A DNA stretch of 64,000 nt, from positions 1 to 64,000 of the forward strand of contig NZ_PVYW01000012.1 of assembly GCF_003001675.1 (NCBI RefSeq), read 5' to 3'. The notes under the pieces are model-generated. The model saw only the letters and a program-made list of their open reading frames with translations. It was not told the origin of the DNA and ran no database searches. This DNA comes from Cohnella sp. SGD-V74 (lineage in GTDB: Bacteria > Bacillota > Bacilli > Paenibacillales > Paenibacillaceae). This document shows, one piece after another, positions 40,951 through 49,618 of this stretch; within the stretch, counting starts at the first letter, position 1, and each line of letters opens with the position of its first letter. The position numbers and the translations under genes were made by a program.

Positions 40951-42033
40951 TTACCCCTTTTCTTTTAACTTCCCGTCGGGTTCATCGGGTTTCGGTTCCA
41001 GCTTCTTCAGGAATTCCACCGCTTCTTGCAGCGTAGAGACTTTGACGAGCTTCGGCTTCAGCTTCAGCTTGTCGACAGTCTCCTGGGCGAGCGTCCAGTT
41101 GGACTCGTTCTGCTCGCTGTAGGGGACGAGGAAATAATCGGCATTCTCCCTGTCCGCCGCCATCAGCTTATAGTTGATGCCTCCGATCAGGCCGACCGTT
41201 CCGTCCGCGCTGATCGTCCCCGTGCCCGCGATTCTGTATCCTCGGGTCAAATCCTCTCCGGTCAGTTGGGCGATAATCTCCAGCGTCATCATAAGGCCGG
41301 CGGAAGGACCGCCGGTATCCGCGAAGTCGAATTTGACCGGATCGGGGGCAGTGACCTTAAGCACCGTCTCGTTCCTGAAGCCGATGCCGGTGCGGTTGTC
41401 CGGCGCCATCGTAATCAGCGGCACGGTCGTTTCGAATTTCTCTTTGCCTCTCGTGCCCGATACTTTGACCTCGTCTCCGGATTTTTTCCCCGTTAAGTAG
41501 TCGGAAAGCTCCTTCGCGGAAGGAACGTCTTGGTCGTCCACCTTCGTGATGATATCGCCTTCCTGCAGGCCATGCTCTCTCGCTTTGGATTCCGGCAGCA
41601 GCGTAACGACGATGACTCCCTGCGGCTGGACGTCGATCGGTTTGCCCATCGTGGTGTAAGCGGCCAACAACGCGTTCGCTTCGGAGCTGTCCCGCATGTA
41701 GGAGAGCAGGTTGCGATAAGCGGTCAGGTTGGTGGCGCCTCCGGTAGCCGTATCCTCGGACTTGACTTCCATGCGAGGGTTGAATCTGGCGTACAGAATC
41801 GAGAAAATGTTCGGGTTCGAGTAGGTGGAGACGGTCGTGAACAGAAGCGCGCCTTTCTCCTCGAGCTCGTGGCCGGTCTCGACCCGGGGATGCACGGGCT
41901 CCGCGGATCCGGGACCGTACAGCATGTAGGGCCAAGGCTTAATGTACGCATAGAACAACAAAAAAAGGACGGCCAGTAAGATGAGGGCAGTCCGGTATTT
42001 TCGTAGCCAAGAGGGTTGCTTGTAGGTGTCCAA
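40951..42033 (-). CDS. ylbL: YlbL/SepM-type membrane protease with PDZ and Lon-like domains
   Basis: A membrane anchor (about residues 15-35) precedes a PDZ domain (PQGVIVVTLLPESKAREHGL and GDIITKVDDQDV, about 130-210) and a Lon-type catalytic domain with the serine in DTGGPSAGLMMTLEI and the lysine in GGINYKLMAAD. Relatives cleave signalling peptides or envelope proteins outside the cell. I choose TTG at 42033 because GGAGG lies ten bases before it and TATAAT at 42069-42074 would put the RNA start too close to the ATG at 42060. It is the first gene of a two-gene unit with the secreted TPR-like protein. Confidence 0.9.
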   Translation of the reverse strand: MDTYKQPSWLRKYRTALILLAVLFLLFYAYIKPWPYMLYGPGSAEPVHPRVETGHELEEKGALLFTTVSTYSNPNIFSILYARFNPRMEVKSEDTATGGATNLTAYRNLLSYMRDSSEANALLAAYTTMGKPIDVQPQGVIVVTLLPESKAREHGLQEGDIITKVDDQDVPSAKELSDYLTGKKSGDEVKVSGTRGKEKFETTVPLITMAPDNRTGIGFRNETVLKVTAPDPVKFDFADTGGPSAGLMMTLEIIAQLTGEDLTRGYRIAGTGTISADGTVGLIGGINYKLMAADRENADYFLVPYSEQNESNWTLAQETVDKLKLKPKLVKVSTLQEAVEFLKKLEPKPDEPDGKLKEKG

Positions 42034-42068
42034 ACCGGATTCGCCTCCGTAATCTTTCATGTGATCCT

Positions 42069-42098
42069 ATTATACCTTATGTGGGACGCGGGAAACAA
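42069..42098 (-). promoter_or_regulatory. Promoter of the ylbL-type gene
   Basis: On the minus strand TTGTTT (42093-42098) and TATAAT (42069-42074) with an 18-bp spacer; the perfect -10 supports the internal TTG start. Confidence 0.7.
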
Positions 42099-42521
42099 AA
42101 GCCCGATTGCCTGCCGAAAAAATGGAGTCGTTGGGGAGCAGTCCCGTGGGCGATTGCCCAGGAGCGGAGAGACATGTCGAAATTGGTCATCTGTCGAAGA
42201 GAACTTGCGATTAAACCCGCCTTGCAGTCAGCATTCTATAAAAAACAAACAAAATATCCTAAATCATTCCATAACGTCGGAGGCGGAAAATCTTCTATGA
42301 TCATTAATGTAAGCGATTCCAGTTTGGTGTTGGCGTTCGGAGCAAGAAATGGCCCCAACGCAACGGAGCCAAACAAGGGAGGAGGAGTGCGAGGGACGTA
42401 CCTGCGACACAGGCTCGGAAATGGGAGGTGAGTGCAACGGAAGCGGCGATAAAATAGTTGTCCGTGAATTCTGTAAAACCCCTTTTTTCGCAATACTACC
42501 ATTCGTGAGGAGGTTAATGAT
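42099..42521. other. Intergenic region before the secreted beta-helix gene
   Basis: No gene I can support lies here, although a plus-strand frame of 116 codons spans 42081-42431 without recognisable features. The stretch contains an AT-rich part (42230-42300), the cre-like site at 42308-42321 and the ribosome site GAGGAGG of the downstream gene near 42510. No convincing promoter was identified. Confidence 0.4.
42308..42321 (+). promoter_or_regulatory. cre-like site upstream of the secreted beta-helix gene
   Basis: TGTAAGCGATTCCA departs from the TGWNANCGNTNWCA consensus at one position. Catabolite control of a secreted polysaccharide-acting protein would be sensible, but the site lies 200 bp before the start. 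Confidence 0.45.
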
Positions 42522-45158
42522 TTGAAATTTCCCAAAATGAACAAAGCAACCGCTCTGCTCTCGATCGCGGCTATCGCGGCCGGACTGATCGCGGCTCCTG
42601 CGCCGCAGGCCGGCGCCGCTCTGCCGCCTTCTGCGGCCAATAATACGATTTTCGGTCCAAACGTGTATGTGTTCGACCCGTCCATGTCCGCCGCCGATAT
42701 TCAGAACGTTACGGGAGCGGCGTTCGCCTCGCTGGAGTCGAACGAGTTTTCCAGCGATCGGTACGCGTTTTTGTTCAAGCCGGGTTCCTACAACGTGAAC
42801 TTTAATGTCGGCTATTATACGGCAGTGGCAGGTCTCGGGCAAAATCCGGGCGACGTGAACATCACCGGCGGCCTTAACGTGAACGCAGACTGGGACAACG
42901 GCAACGCGACCCGCAACTTCTGGCGGAGCATCGAGAACTTGACGATCACACCGTCCAGCGGAACGACGCAGATCGCGGTCTCGCAGGCCGCGCCTCTGCG
43001 CCGGCTGCACGTGCAAGGAGAGCTGCATCTGTTCGACTTCGACGACAACTGGAACGCAGGCTGGGCCAGCGGCGGCTTCCTGGCCGACTCCATCGTCGAC
43101 GGAGCGATCGTACCGGCCTCGCAGCAGCAGTGGTTCTCCCGCAACAGCCAATGGGGCAACTGGACGAACGGAGTCTGGAATATGGTGTTCGTCGGCAGCG
43201 TGAACGCCCCGACAGGCGACTTCCCCGATCCGCCGTACACGGTCGTGGAGAGGACGCCGATTATGCGCGAGAAGCCCTACCTCTATGTGGACAATGCCGG
43301 AGCCTACCGCGTATTCGTGCCCGCGTTGACGACGAATACGCAAGGCGTCAGCTGGGCCTCGGGCGCGACGCCGGGTCAGTCGCTGCCGATCGACCAGTTC
43401 TATATCGCCCGCTCGGATCAATCGACCGCGGCGACGATCAACGCCGCGCTGGCACAAGGGAAACACGTGCTGTTCACGCCGGGGATTTACCATCTGAGCG
43501 AGGCGATCCAGATCAACAATCCGAATACGGTCGTTCTGGGAATCGGCATGCCGACGCTCGTTCCGGATCAAGGCACCGCCGCGATTCAAGTCGCCGACGT
43601 CGACGGGGTGAAGCTTGCCGGCCTGACGATCGACGCCGGGCCTGTCAATTCGCCGGTGCTGCTCAAGGTCGGCACAGCGGGCAGCGCCGTATCGCGCGCG
43701 GCCAACCCGGTTTCCCTGCACGACATTACGGTTCGGACCGGCGGCGCCATTGCCGGCCGGAACGATGTCGGCGTCGAGATCAACAGCAACGATACGATTG
43801 GAGATCACTTCTGGCTGTGGCGGGCCGATCATGGGGCCGGAGCCGCATGGACGACGAACGTGTCCAAGAACGGTCTTGTCGTGAACGGCAACAACGTGAC
43901 GCTGTACGGTTTGTTTAACGAGCATCATAACGAGTACCAGACGATATGGAACGGCAACAACGGACGCTTGTATTTCTACCAGTCGGAAATTCCGTACGAC
44001 GTTCCGAACCAGCAGGGCTGGATGAGCCACGGCGGAACGGTGAACGGGTACGCTTCCTACAAGGTGGCGGACACGGTCACGAATCACGAGGCATGGGGTC
44101 TCGGCATCTACTCGTACTTCCGCGATGCGCCCGTGAAGCTGAACAGCGCGATCGAGGTGCCTAACCTGCCGGGCATCAAGATTCATCATGCGACGACGAT
44201 CTGGCTGTCAGGTACGATCGGCAGCGAAATTACCCATATCATTAATAACCTTGGAGGCGCGGTAACCGCCAATTCGCCGGCGGAAGCGATGCGCCAGACG
44301 TTGACCGAATTCGTAGGCAACGGCACGGGCGGCGGAGGTACGGCGACCGCTTTTGACCGTACCGGTTGGACGGCTGTCTCTTCTCCGTCGAGCGGGGAGG
44401 CGGCTGCCAATCTGTTGGACGGAAGCATGGCTACCCGGTGGACCACCGGCACGGCGATGCAGCCGGGGCAGACGCTGACGGTCGATATGCAAGCGGTCCA
44501 TCCGATTTCCAAGGTTGTCCTCGATGCGACCGGCAGCAATGACGACTATGCCCGGGGCTACGAGCTGTATGTCTCTACGGACGGCGTTAATTGGGGCACT
44601 GCGGTAGCTTCCGGTACAGGAACAGGTCCGGAGCTGACGATTGCGTTCGCGGAACGGAGCGCTCGTTATGTTCGTCTCGTACAGACGGGAACGGCATCGA
44701 ATTGGTGGTCCGCCCGCGAGCTGAACGTGTTCGGAGGGGGAGGCACGCCGCCTCCAAGCGGAACGACGCTCATCAACCGTGCAGGCTGGACGGCGTCATC
44801 GAATCCTTCAAGCGGAGACGTCGCGGCCAATCTGCTGGACGGAAGCATGGCGACAAGATGGAGCACGGGCACGGCGATGGCGCCGGGTCAGGAGATCGTT
44901 ATCGATATGGCTGCCGCTCGAAGCTTCAGCAAAATCGTAATGGACTCCACCGGCAGCAACGACGACTACGCGCGCGGATACGAAGTGTACGTCTCGAACG
45001 ACGGCGTCAACTGGTCCGGAGCCGTAGCGAGCGGAAGCGGTTCGGGTCCCGTCGTAACTTCGCAATTCGCCGTCCAGAACGCGCGTTACATCAAGGTGGT
45101 ACAGACGGGAACAGCTTCAAACTGGTGGTCGATCCGTGAAATCAACGTGTACGTTTAA
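42522..45158 (+). CDS. Secreted beta-helix protein with two F5/8 type C (discoidin) domains
   Basis: The 878-residue protein has a signal peptide (ending near PAPQAGA, residue 32), a parallel beta-helix-like region (about 35-600; FKPGSYNVNFNVGYYT, GKHVLFTPGIYHLSEAIQI, NPNTVVLGIGMPTLVPD, GVKLAGLTIDAGP) and two closely similar C-terminal discoidin/CBM32-like domains (about 610-735 and 755-878), each with NLLDGSMATRW and ending in a TGTASNWW segment. Homologues are often labelled only by the F5/8 domain; the fold resembles GH55/GH87-type glucanases, so action on an extracellular glucan is plausible but unproven. TTG start behind GAGGAGG. Confidence 0.85.
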   Translation: MKFPKMNKATALLSIAAIAAGLIAAPAPQAGAALPPSAANNTIFGPNVYVFDPSMSAADIQNVTGAAFASLESNEFSSDRYAFLFKPGSYNVNFNVGYYTAVAGLGQNPGDVNITGGLNVNADWDNGNATRNFWRSIENLTITPSSGTTQIAVSQAAPLRRLHVQGELHLFDFDDNWNAGWASGGFLADSIVDGAIVPASQQQWFSRNSQWGNWTNGVWNMVFVGSVNAPTGDFPDPPYTVVERTPIMREKPYLYVDNAGAYRVFVPALTTNTQGVSWASGATPGQSLPIDQFYIARSDQSTAATINAALAQGKHVLFTPGIYHLSEAIQINNPNTVVLGIGMPTLVPDQGTAAIQVADVDGVKLAGLTIDAGPVNSPVLLKVGTAGSAVSRAANPVSLHDITVRTGGAIAGRNDVGVEINSNDTIGDHFWLWRADHGAGAAWTTNVSKNGLVVNGNNVTLYGLFNEHHNEYQTIWNGNNGRLYFYQSEIPYDVPNQQGWMSHGGTVNGYASYKVADTVTNHEAWGLGIYSYFRDAPVKLNSAIEVPNLPGIKIHHATTIWLSGTIGSEITHIINNLGGAVTANSPAEAMRQTLTEFVGNGTGGGGTATAFDRTGWTAVSSPSSGEAAANLLDGSMATRWTTGTAMQPGQTLTVDMQAVHPISKVVLDATGSNDDYARGYELYVSTDGVNWGTAVASGTGTGPELTIAFAERSARYVRLVQTGTASNWWSARELNVFGGGGTPPPSGTTLINRAGWTASSNPSSGDVAANLLDGSMATRWSTGTAMAPGQEIVIDMAAARSFSKIVMDSTGSNDDYARGYEVYVSNDGVNWSGAVASGSGSGPVVTSQFAVQNARYIKVVQTGTASNWWSIREINVYV

Positions 45159-45166
45159 CGGCAAAA

Positions 45167-45199
45167 AAGAGGTGCAGGGATTGTCTCCCCGCACCTCTT
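45167..45199. terminator. Bidirectional terminator between the beta-helix and aconitase genes
   Basis: AAGAGGTGC (45167-45175) pairs with GCACCTCTT (45191-45199), with an additional GGG/CCC inner pairing. The minus strand continues into a T-run, suiting the aconitase transcript. Confidence 0.85.
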
Positions 45200-45216
45200 A
45201 TCCATTTCTATGAAGC

Positions 45217-47922
45217 TTATTGAGCCATCATCTGGCGCAGCACCGTTTGAAGAATGCCGCTGTTGCGGTAGTAGTCGACGTCGACCATCGAATCCAGACG
45301 CACGATGACGTCGAACACGAAAGTCGTTCCGTCTTCGCGAGTCGCGGTGACGCTAACCGTCTGGCCCGGAGTTACGTCGTTGGACAGGCCGGAGATGTCG
45401 AACGTCTCGCGGCCGGTGATGCCGAGCGATTTCCAGCTTTGGCCCGCAGGGAACTGCAGCGGAAGAACGCCCATGCCGACGAGGTTGGAGCGGTGAATCC
45501 GCTCGAAGCTTTCGGCGATGACGGCTTTGACGCCGAGCAGGAACGTGCCTTTGGCCGCCCAGTCGCGGGAGCTTCCGGTGCCGTACTCTTTGCCTGCGAT
45601 GACGATCAGGTTCGTGCCGCTGTCCTGATACTTCATCGAAGCGTCATAGATGGACATCACTTCGTCCGTAGGCAGGTAAGTCGTAACGCCGCCTTCCGTG
45701 CCCGGAGCGACTTGGTTCCGGATGCGGATGTTGGCGAACGTGCCTCTCATCATCACTTCGTGATGACCGCGGCGGGAGCCGTACGAGTTGAAGTCTTTGC
45801 GCTCTACGCCGTGCTCGAGCAAGTATTTGCCCGCAGGGCTGTCGGCTTTGATGTTGCCCGCCGGAGAGATGTGGTCCGTCGTAACGGAATCGCCCATCAG
45901 CGCCATGACGCGAGCGGCTTTGACGTCTTGAATGTCGCCGGCTTCCGGAGCGAGGTCCTTGAAGAACGGCGGGTTGGCGATATAAGTGGATTTCTCGTCC
46001 CACTCGTACAGTTCGCCTTGAGGAACCGGGATTTGGTTCCATTGCTCGTTCTGCGTAAATACGTTCTTGTATTTAGCGCGGAACATATCCGGGTTGAGCG
46101 AAGCGGCAACCGCCTGCTGGATTTCCTCGTTCGTCGGCCAGATGTCTTTCAGGTACACCGGCTTGTTGTCGTTGTCGTAGCCGATCGGCTCCTTCGTCAA
46201 GTCGACGTTGACGTTGCCTGCCAGCGCGTAAGCGACGACGAGCGGAGGAGAAGCCAGATAGTTCGCTTTGACTTGCGCGTGAACGCGTCCTTCGAAGTTA
46301 CGGTTGCCGGATAGAACGGCGGCAACGGTCAAGTCGTTGTCGGCGATCGCGGCGCTGACTTCGTCCGGCAGCGGGCCGGAGTTGCCGATACAGGTCGCGC
46401 AGCCGTAGCCTGCGACGTAGAAGCCCAGCTTCTCGAGGTAAGGCAGCAGTCCGGCGTTGGTCAAGTATTCGGTAACGACAAGGGAGCCCGGAGTAAGGGA
46501 GCTCTTGACGTATTCAGGCTTCGTCAAGCCGCGCTCGACGGCTTTCTTGGCGACGAGGCCCGCGCCGATCATAACGCTCGGGTTGGATGTGTTCGTACAG
46601 CTCGTAATGGCCGCAATGACGACGGCGCCCGTGCTGAGCTCGCTCTTCTTGCCGTTCGGGTGGTTGACGGCCGCTTTCTGCTCGATCTGAGCGTCGGACA
46701 GGCCGAAGCCGCCTTTCTCGATCGGCGTGCGGATGCTCTCGTTGAACGATTGCTTCATCGCCGTCAGCTCTACGCGGTCTTGCGGACGCTTAGGTCCGGC
46801 CAAGCTCGGCACGATCGTGGACAGGTCGAGCTCCAGCACTTCAGTGAAGACCGGATCCGGCGTGTCGTCTGTGCGGAACATGCCTTGCGCTTTGTAGTAG
46901 CTTTCGACGAGCGCGATTTGATCTTCTTCGCGTCCGGTCAGTCTCAGGTAGTTCAGAGTCTCGCTGTCTACCGGGAAGAAGCCGATCGTAGCGCCGTATT
47001 CCGGAGCCATGTTCGCGACCGTCGCGCGGTCCGCGAGGCTGATGTTGGACAAGCCGGAGCCGAAGAACTCGACGAACTTGCCGACAACGCCTTTTTTACG
47101 AAGAATCTGGGTAACGGTAAGGGCAAGGTCGGTCGCCGTTGCGCCTTCCGCGAGTTTGCCGGTCAGCTTGAAGCCGACGACTTCAGGCATAACGAAGTAG
47201 AGCGGCTGGCCGAGCATGCCGGCTTCCGCCTCGATGCCGCCGACGCCCCAGCCCACGATGCCGAGACCGTTGATCATCGTCGTGTGGGAGTCCGTTCCGA
47301 CGAGCGAGTCCGGATAGACGTCGGTTACGCCGTCTTTCGTTTTCGTAGCGGCAACGGATGCCAGGTACTCCAGGTTGACTTGGTGAACGATCCCCGTCGC
47401 CGGAGGAACGGCGCGGAAGTTATCGAACGCCGTTTGCGCCCAGCGAAGGAAGCGGTAGCGTTCCTCGTTGCGCTCGAACTCGACGTCCATGTTGTATTGC
47501 AGGGCGTCCGGGCTTCCGAAAGCGTCGACCATGACGGAGTGGTCGATAACGAGATCGACCGGTACGAGCGGGTTGATGCGCTTCGGATCGCCGCCTGCTT
47601 GTTTAACGGTTTCGCGCATGGCCGCCAAGTCGACGACTACGGGAACGCCGGTGAAGTCTTGAAGAACGATACGCGCGGGGATAAAAGGAATTTCCTTGTC
47701 CTCGCGGCCTTCCGTCCATGTTGCCAGTTGCTTGACGTGCTCTTCCGTGATGCCGCGGCCGTCGAATTGGCGAACCGCCGCTTCGAGCAGCACCTTGATG
47801 GAGAACGGAAGCTTGGAGACCGGGCCTGCGCCTTGCTCTTCCAAGGCCGGAAGGCTGAAGTAACGGTAGGATTTGCCGGATGACTGCAGCTGAGCTTGCA
47901 CTTGATAAGGGATTTTAGACAA
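45217..47922 (-). CDS. acnA: Aconitate hydratase
   Basis: Citrate-isocitrate isomerase of the TCA cycle; in Bacillus it is also an iron-responsive RNA-binding protein. The 901-residue length and order match bacterial AcnA/CitB. Cluster cysteines are in AITSCTNTSNPSVM and GYGCATCIGNSGPL; other hallmarks are SLVGTDSHTTMINGLGIVGWGVGG and GTGSSRDWAAKGT. TTG start eight bases after AAGGAGG. The promoter (48042-48070) is followed by a 17-bp palindrome at 47998-48014 that nearly equals the operator of the iclR-type gene 9 kb away. Confidence 0.97.
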   Translation of the reverse strand: MSKIPYQVQAQLQSSGKSYRYFSLPALEEQGAGPVSKLPFSIKVLLEAAVRQFDGRGITEEHVKQLATWTEGREDKEIPFIPARIVLQDFTGVPVVVDLAAMRETVKQAGGDPKRINPLVPVDLVIDHSVMVDAFGSPDALQYNMDVEFERNEERYRFLRWAQTAFDNFRAVPPATGIVHQVNLEYLASVAATKTKDGVTDVYPDSLVGTDSHTTMINGLGIVGWGVGGIEAEAGMLGQPLYFVMPEVVGFKLTGKLAEGATATDLALTVTQILRKKGVVGKFVEFFGSGLSNISLADRATVANMAPEYGATIGFFPVDSETLNYLRLTGREEDQIALVESYYKAQGMFRTDDTPDPVFTEVLELDLSTIVPSLAGPKRPQDRVELTAMKQSFNESIRTPIEKGGFGLSDAQIEQKAAVNHPNGKKSELSTGAVVIAAITSCTNTSNPSVMIGAGLVAKKAVERGLTKPEYVKSSLTPGSLVVTEYLTNAGLLPYLEKLGFYVAGYGCATCIGNSGPLPDEVSAAIADNDLTVAAVLSGNRNFEGRVHAQVKANYLASPPLVVAYALAGNVNVDLTKEPIGYDNDNKPVYLKDIWPTNEEIQQAVAASLNPDMFRAKYKNVFTQNEQWNQIPVPQGELYEWDEKSTYIANPPFFKDLAPEAGDIQDVKAARVMALMGDSVTTDHISPAGNIKADSPAGKYLLEHGVERKDFNSYGSRRGHHEVMMRGTFANIRIRNQVAPGTEGGVTTYLPTDEVMSIYDASMKYQDSGTNLIVIAGKEYGTGSSRDWAAKGTFLLGVKAVIAESFERIHRSNLVGMGVLPLQFPAGQSWKSLGITGRETFDISGLSNDVTPGQTVSVTATREDGTTFVFDVIVRLDSMVDVDYYRNSGILQTVLRQMMAQ

Positions 47923-47997
47923 CTGTGAAACCTCCTTGATTCGAAATCTGTAGGGCAGTCCGTATTTTCGCGCAATCGCGGTTCCAATTGAGAATGA

Positions 47998-48014
47998 GTT
48001 TCATTCTATGAAAC
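47998..48014. promoter_or_regulatory. IclR-type operator in the aconitase leader region
   Basis: On the plus strand GTTTCATTCTATGAAAC; on the coding strand GTTTCA-TAGAA-TGAAAC, identical to the palindrome at the iclR promoter except for one central base. It lies about 20-37 bp downstream of the expected transcription start, a position suitable for blocking elongation. Confidence 0.7.
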
Positions 48015-48041
48015 GCGATTTCAAAAATACTCTATGAATCC

Positions 48042-48070
48042 AGTATACCTTGTCGAGGCGGCTCCGTAAA
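48042..48070 (-). promoter_or_regulatory. Promoter of the aconitase gene
   Basis: On the minus strand TTTACG (48065-48070) and TATACT (48042-48047) with a 17-bp spacer. Confidence 0.75.
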
Positions 48071-48306
48071 GTCATTTCAGTCCATCTTGAAGCGATTTCA
48101 CGGAGGAATCCGCAAATGCGCATGTCGTGTGCCTGGAGCGCAGAGAGATGCCCGGACGTTCCCGAATCGAACTTCTATAGAATGCCTCATTTGAGTTCGG
48201 GCCATCCGAGGAGAGCCTCGTGACTGAGCCGCGAAACAAGCTGTCGGAAGATGGAAGATGAGCTTGATCGCGAGAGTGTCGTGGACTTGTTTGGTCGGAG
48301 ACTGGG

Positions 48307-48360
48307 ATGTGGCTGGGCTGGATTAATTCGATGTTCGGGGCGCTGGGCGGCATGGAATGA
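48307..48360 (+). CDS. Possible 17-residue hydrophobic peptide
   Basis: GGAG (48297-48300) is followed six bases later by an ATG frame encoding MWLGWINSMFGALGGME, then TGA and a short T-run. The peptide is Trp- and Gly-rich and could insert into a membrane. Nothing else supports it: no promoter, no family resemblance, and a chance frame is possible. The remaining sequence between 48071 and 48434 holds no other gene I can support. Confidence 0.2.
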   Translation: MWLGWINSMFGALGGME

Positions 48361-48434
48361 TTTTTTCCGGCATAGGATGAAGTGGCGCAATCTGACGACG
48401 GCTTGTCGAGAAATCGGATTCGGAGGTGATCTCC

Positions 48435-49517
48435 ATGCCCGGCGAGAATACGGAGTGGAAGCAGGCTTTGTTCGAATACGTCAACGCGATCAATGAGGCG
48501 GCCCTGAGCACGGATTCCCGCAAGCTGCGGGACATTCCGGACAGGGAGCATCGGGAACGGCTGAACGAGCGTGTGCTGCTGGCAGCGCGCAGAGACGCGA
48601 GATGGGCGATTCGGACGGCGCGCAGCGAAATGAGGGTAAGAATCGAGCGCTACCAGGCAACGCGCGGCGAGGTCGCCGCCGATCTGTCGATCCATCTCGT
48701 GCGCCTGATGGAGCAGCGGAATCAGGTATGGTCGGAGGAACGAGTGGAACGGGAGAGGCTTCGGTTTATACGAGTCGGCAGAGTATGGCGTCTCGAGACG
48801 GTACGGCCGCTGCCCGGAGAAAGACCGGGAGAGCTGGCGGCGGAGGAACTGGACGAAGTTCACGATCCCTGGGACGGAGAGAAGAGGACGCCGGTTCCTT
48901 CCGCGCCTTTCATGAACCCGAACGCGCTGTACGGCTTCAAGTCGAAGGTGTACGCGGGGGCATATGCGCTGGGAGACGACGGTTGGGGGTACGGAGCCGT
49001 CGGACGGGGAGTTCCTTATTTGCGGGAAGAAGCGGTCGCGTACGCCGAGAGATGGTGGAACGAGCCAAATCCCGCTTACGAAAATTTCGAGGTCAACTGC
49101 ACGAATTACGTCTCCCAGTGTCTCTTTGCAGGGGGCGCGCCGATGAATTATACTGGGAGAAGGTCTTCGGGCTGGTGGTACAAGGGCTACTCCGGCAAGG
49201 AAGAATTGTGGAGCTTCAGTTGGGCGGTCGCGGCCGGATTGCAGCAATATTTGGCGACTCCGCGCGCCTCCGGGCTCAGAGCGGAAGCCGTGTACGAGCC
49301 GCAGCAGCTTAAGCTGGGCGACGTCATCTGCTACGATTGGGAAGGCAACGGCCGGGTCGGCCACAATACGATCGTCACCGCGTTTACGCCGGACGGCATG
49401 CCTCTCGTGAACGCGAACACGGTAAGCAGCCGACACCGTTACTGGGACTACAAGGATTCGTATGCTTGGACGGATAAAACCCGTTATTATTTTTATCACA
49501 TCGCGGATGAATTTTGA
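48435..49517 (+). CDS. Amidase-domain protein (cysteine peptidase-like fold)
   Basis: The 360-residue protein has an Arg/Glu-rich helical N-terminal part (about 1-130) and a C-terminal putative amidase domain (about 190-355): REEAVAYAERWWNEPNP, NCTNYVSQCLFAGGAPMN with the probable catalytic cysteine, SSGWWYKGYSG, and GHNTIVTAF with the histidine. This domain is common in spore-forming bacilli and is thought to act on the cell wall. No signal peptide is visible, so it may act inside the developing cell or leave by another route. GGAGGTGA lies five bases before the ATG. Confidence 0.85.
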   Translation: MPGENTEWKQALFEYVNAINEAALSTDSRKLRDIPDREHRERLNERVLLAARRDARWAIRTARSEMRVRIERYQATRGEVAADLSIHLVRLMEQRNQVWSEERVERERLRFIRVGRVWRLETVRPLPGERPGELAAEELDEVHDPWDGEKRTPVPSAPFMNPNALYGFKSKVYAGAYALGDDGWGYGAVGRGVPYLREEAVAYAERWWNEPNPAYENFEVNCTNYVSQCLFAGGAPMNYTGRRSSGWWYKGYSGKEELWSFSWAVAAGLQQYLATPRASGLRAEAVYEPQQLKLGDVICYDWEGNGRVGHNTIVTAFTPDGMPLVNANTVSSRHRYWDYKDSYAWTDKTRYYFYHIADEF

Positions 49518-49618
49518 CGAACAGAAAAGCCGGGTTTGCGCGGGGAGGCAGGGCTTCCGCTTGGATTGCGGAATTCGCTGAGGGCGCAAACGCCGATAAG
49601 CCGGAGGTATTCGAAGCT

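Noticed and set aside
42081..42431. 116-codon frame before the beta-helix gene
   Set aside because: No ribosome site, no recognisable motif, and it crosses the cre-like site and divergent promoter region.
47990..48008. Fur box in the aconitase leader
   Set aside because: The GAGAATGA...TCATTC resemblance matches only about two thirds of the Fur consensus, and the same bases are better explained by the palindrome shared with the iclR promoter.
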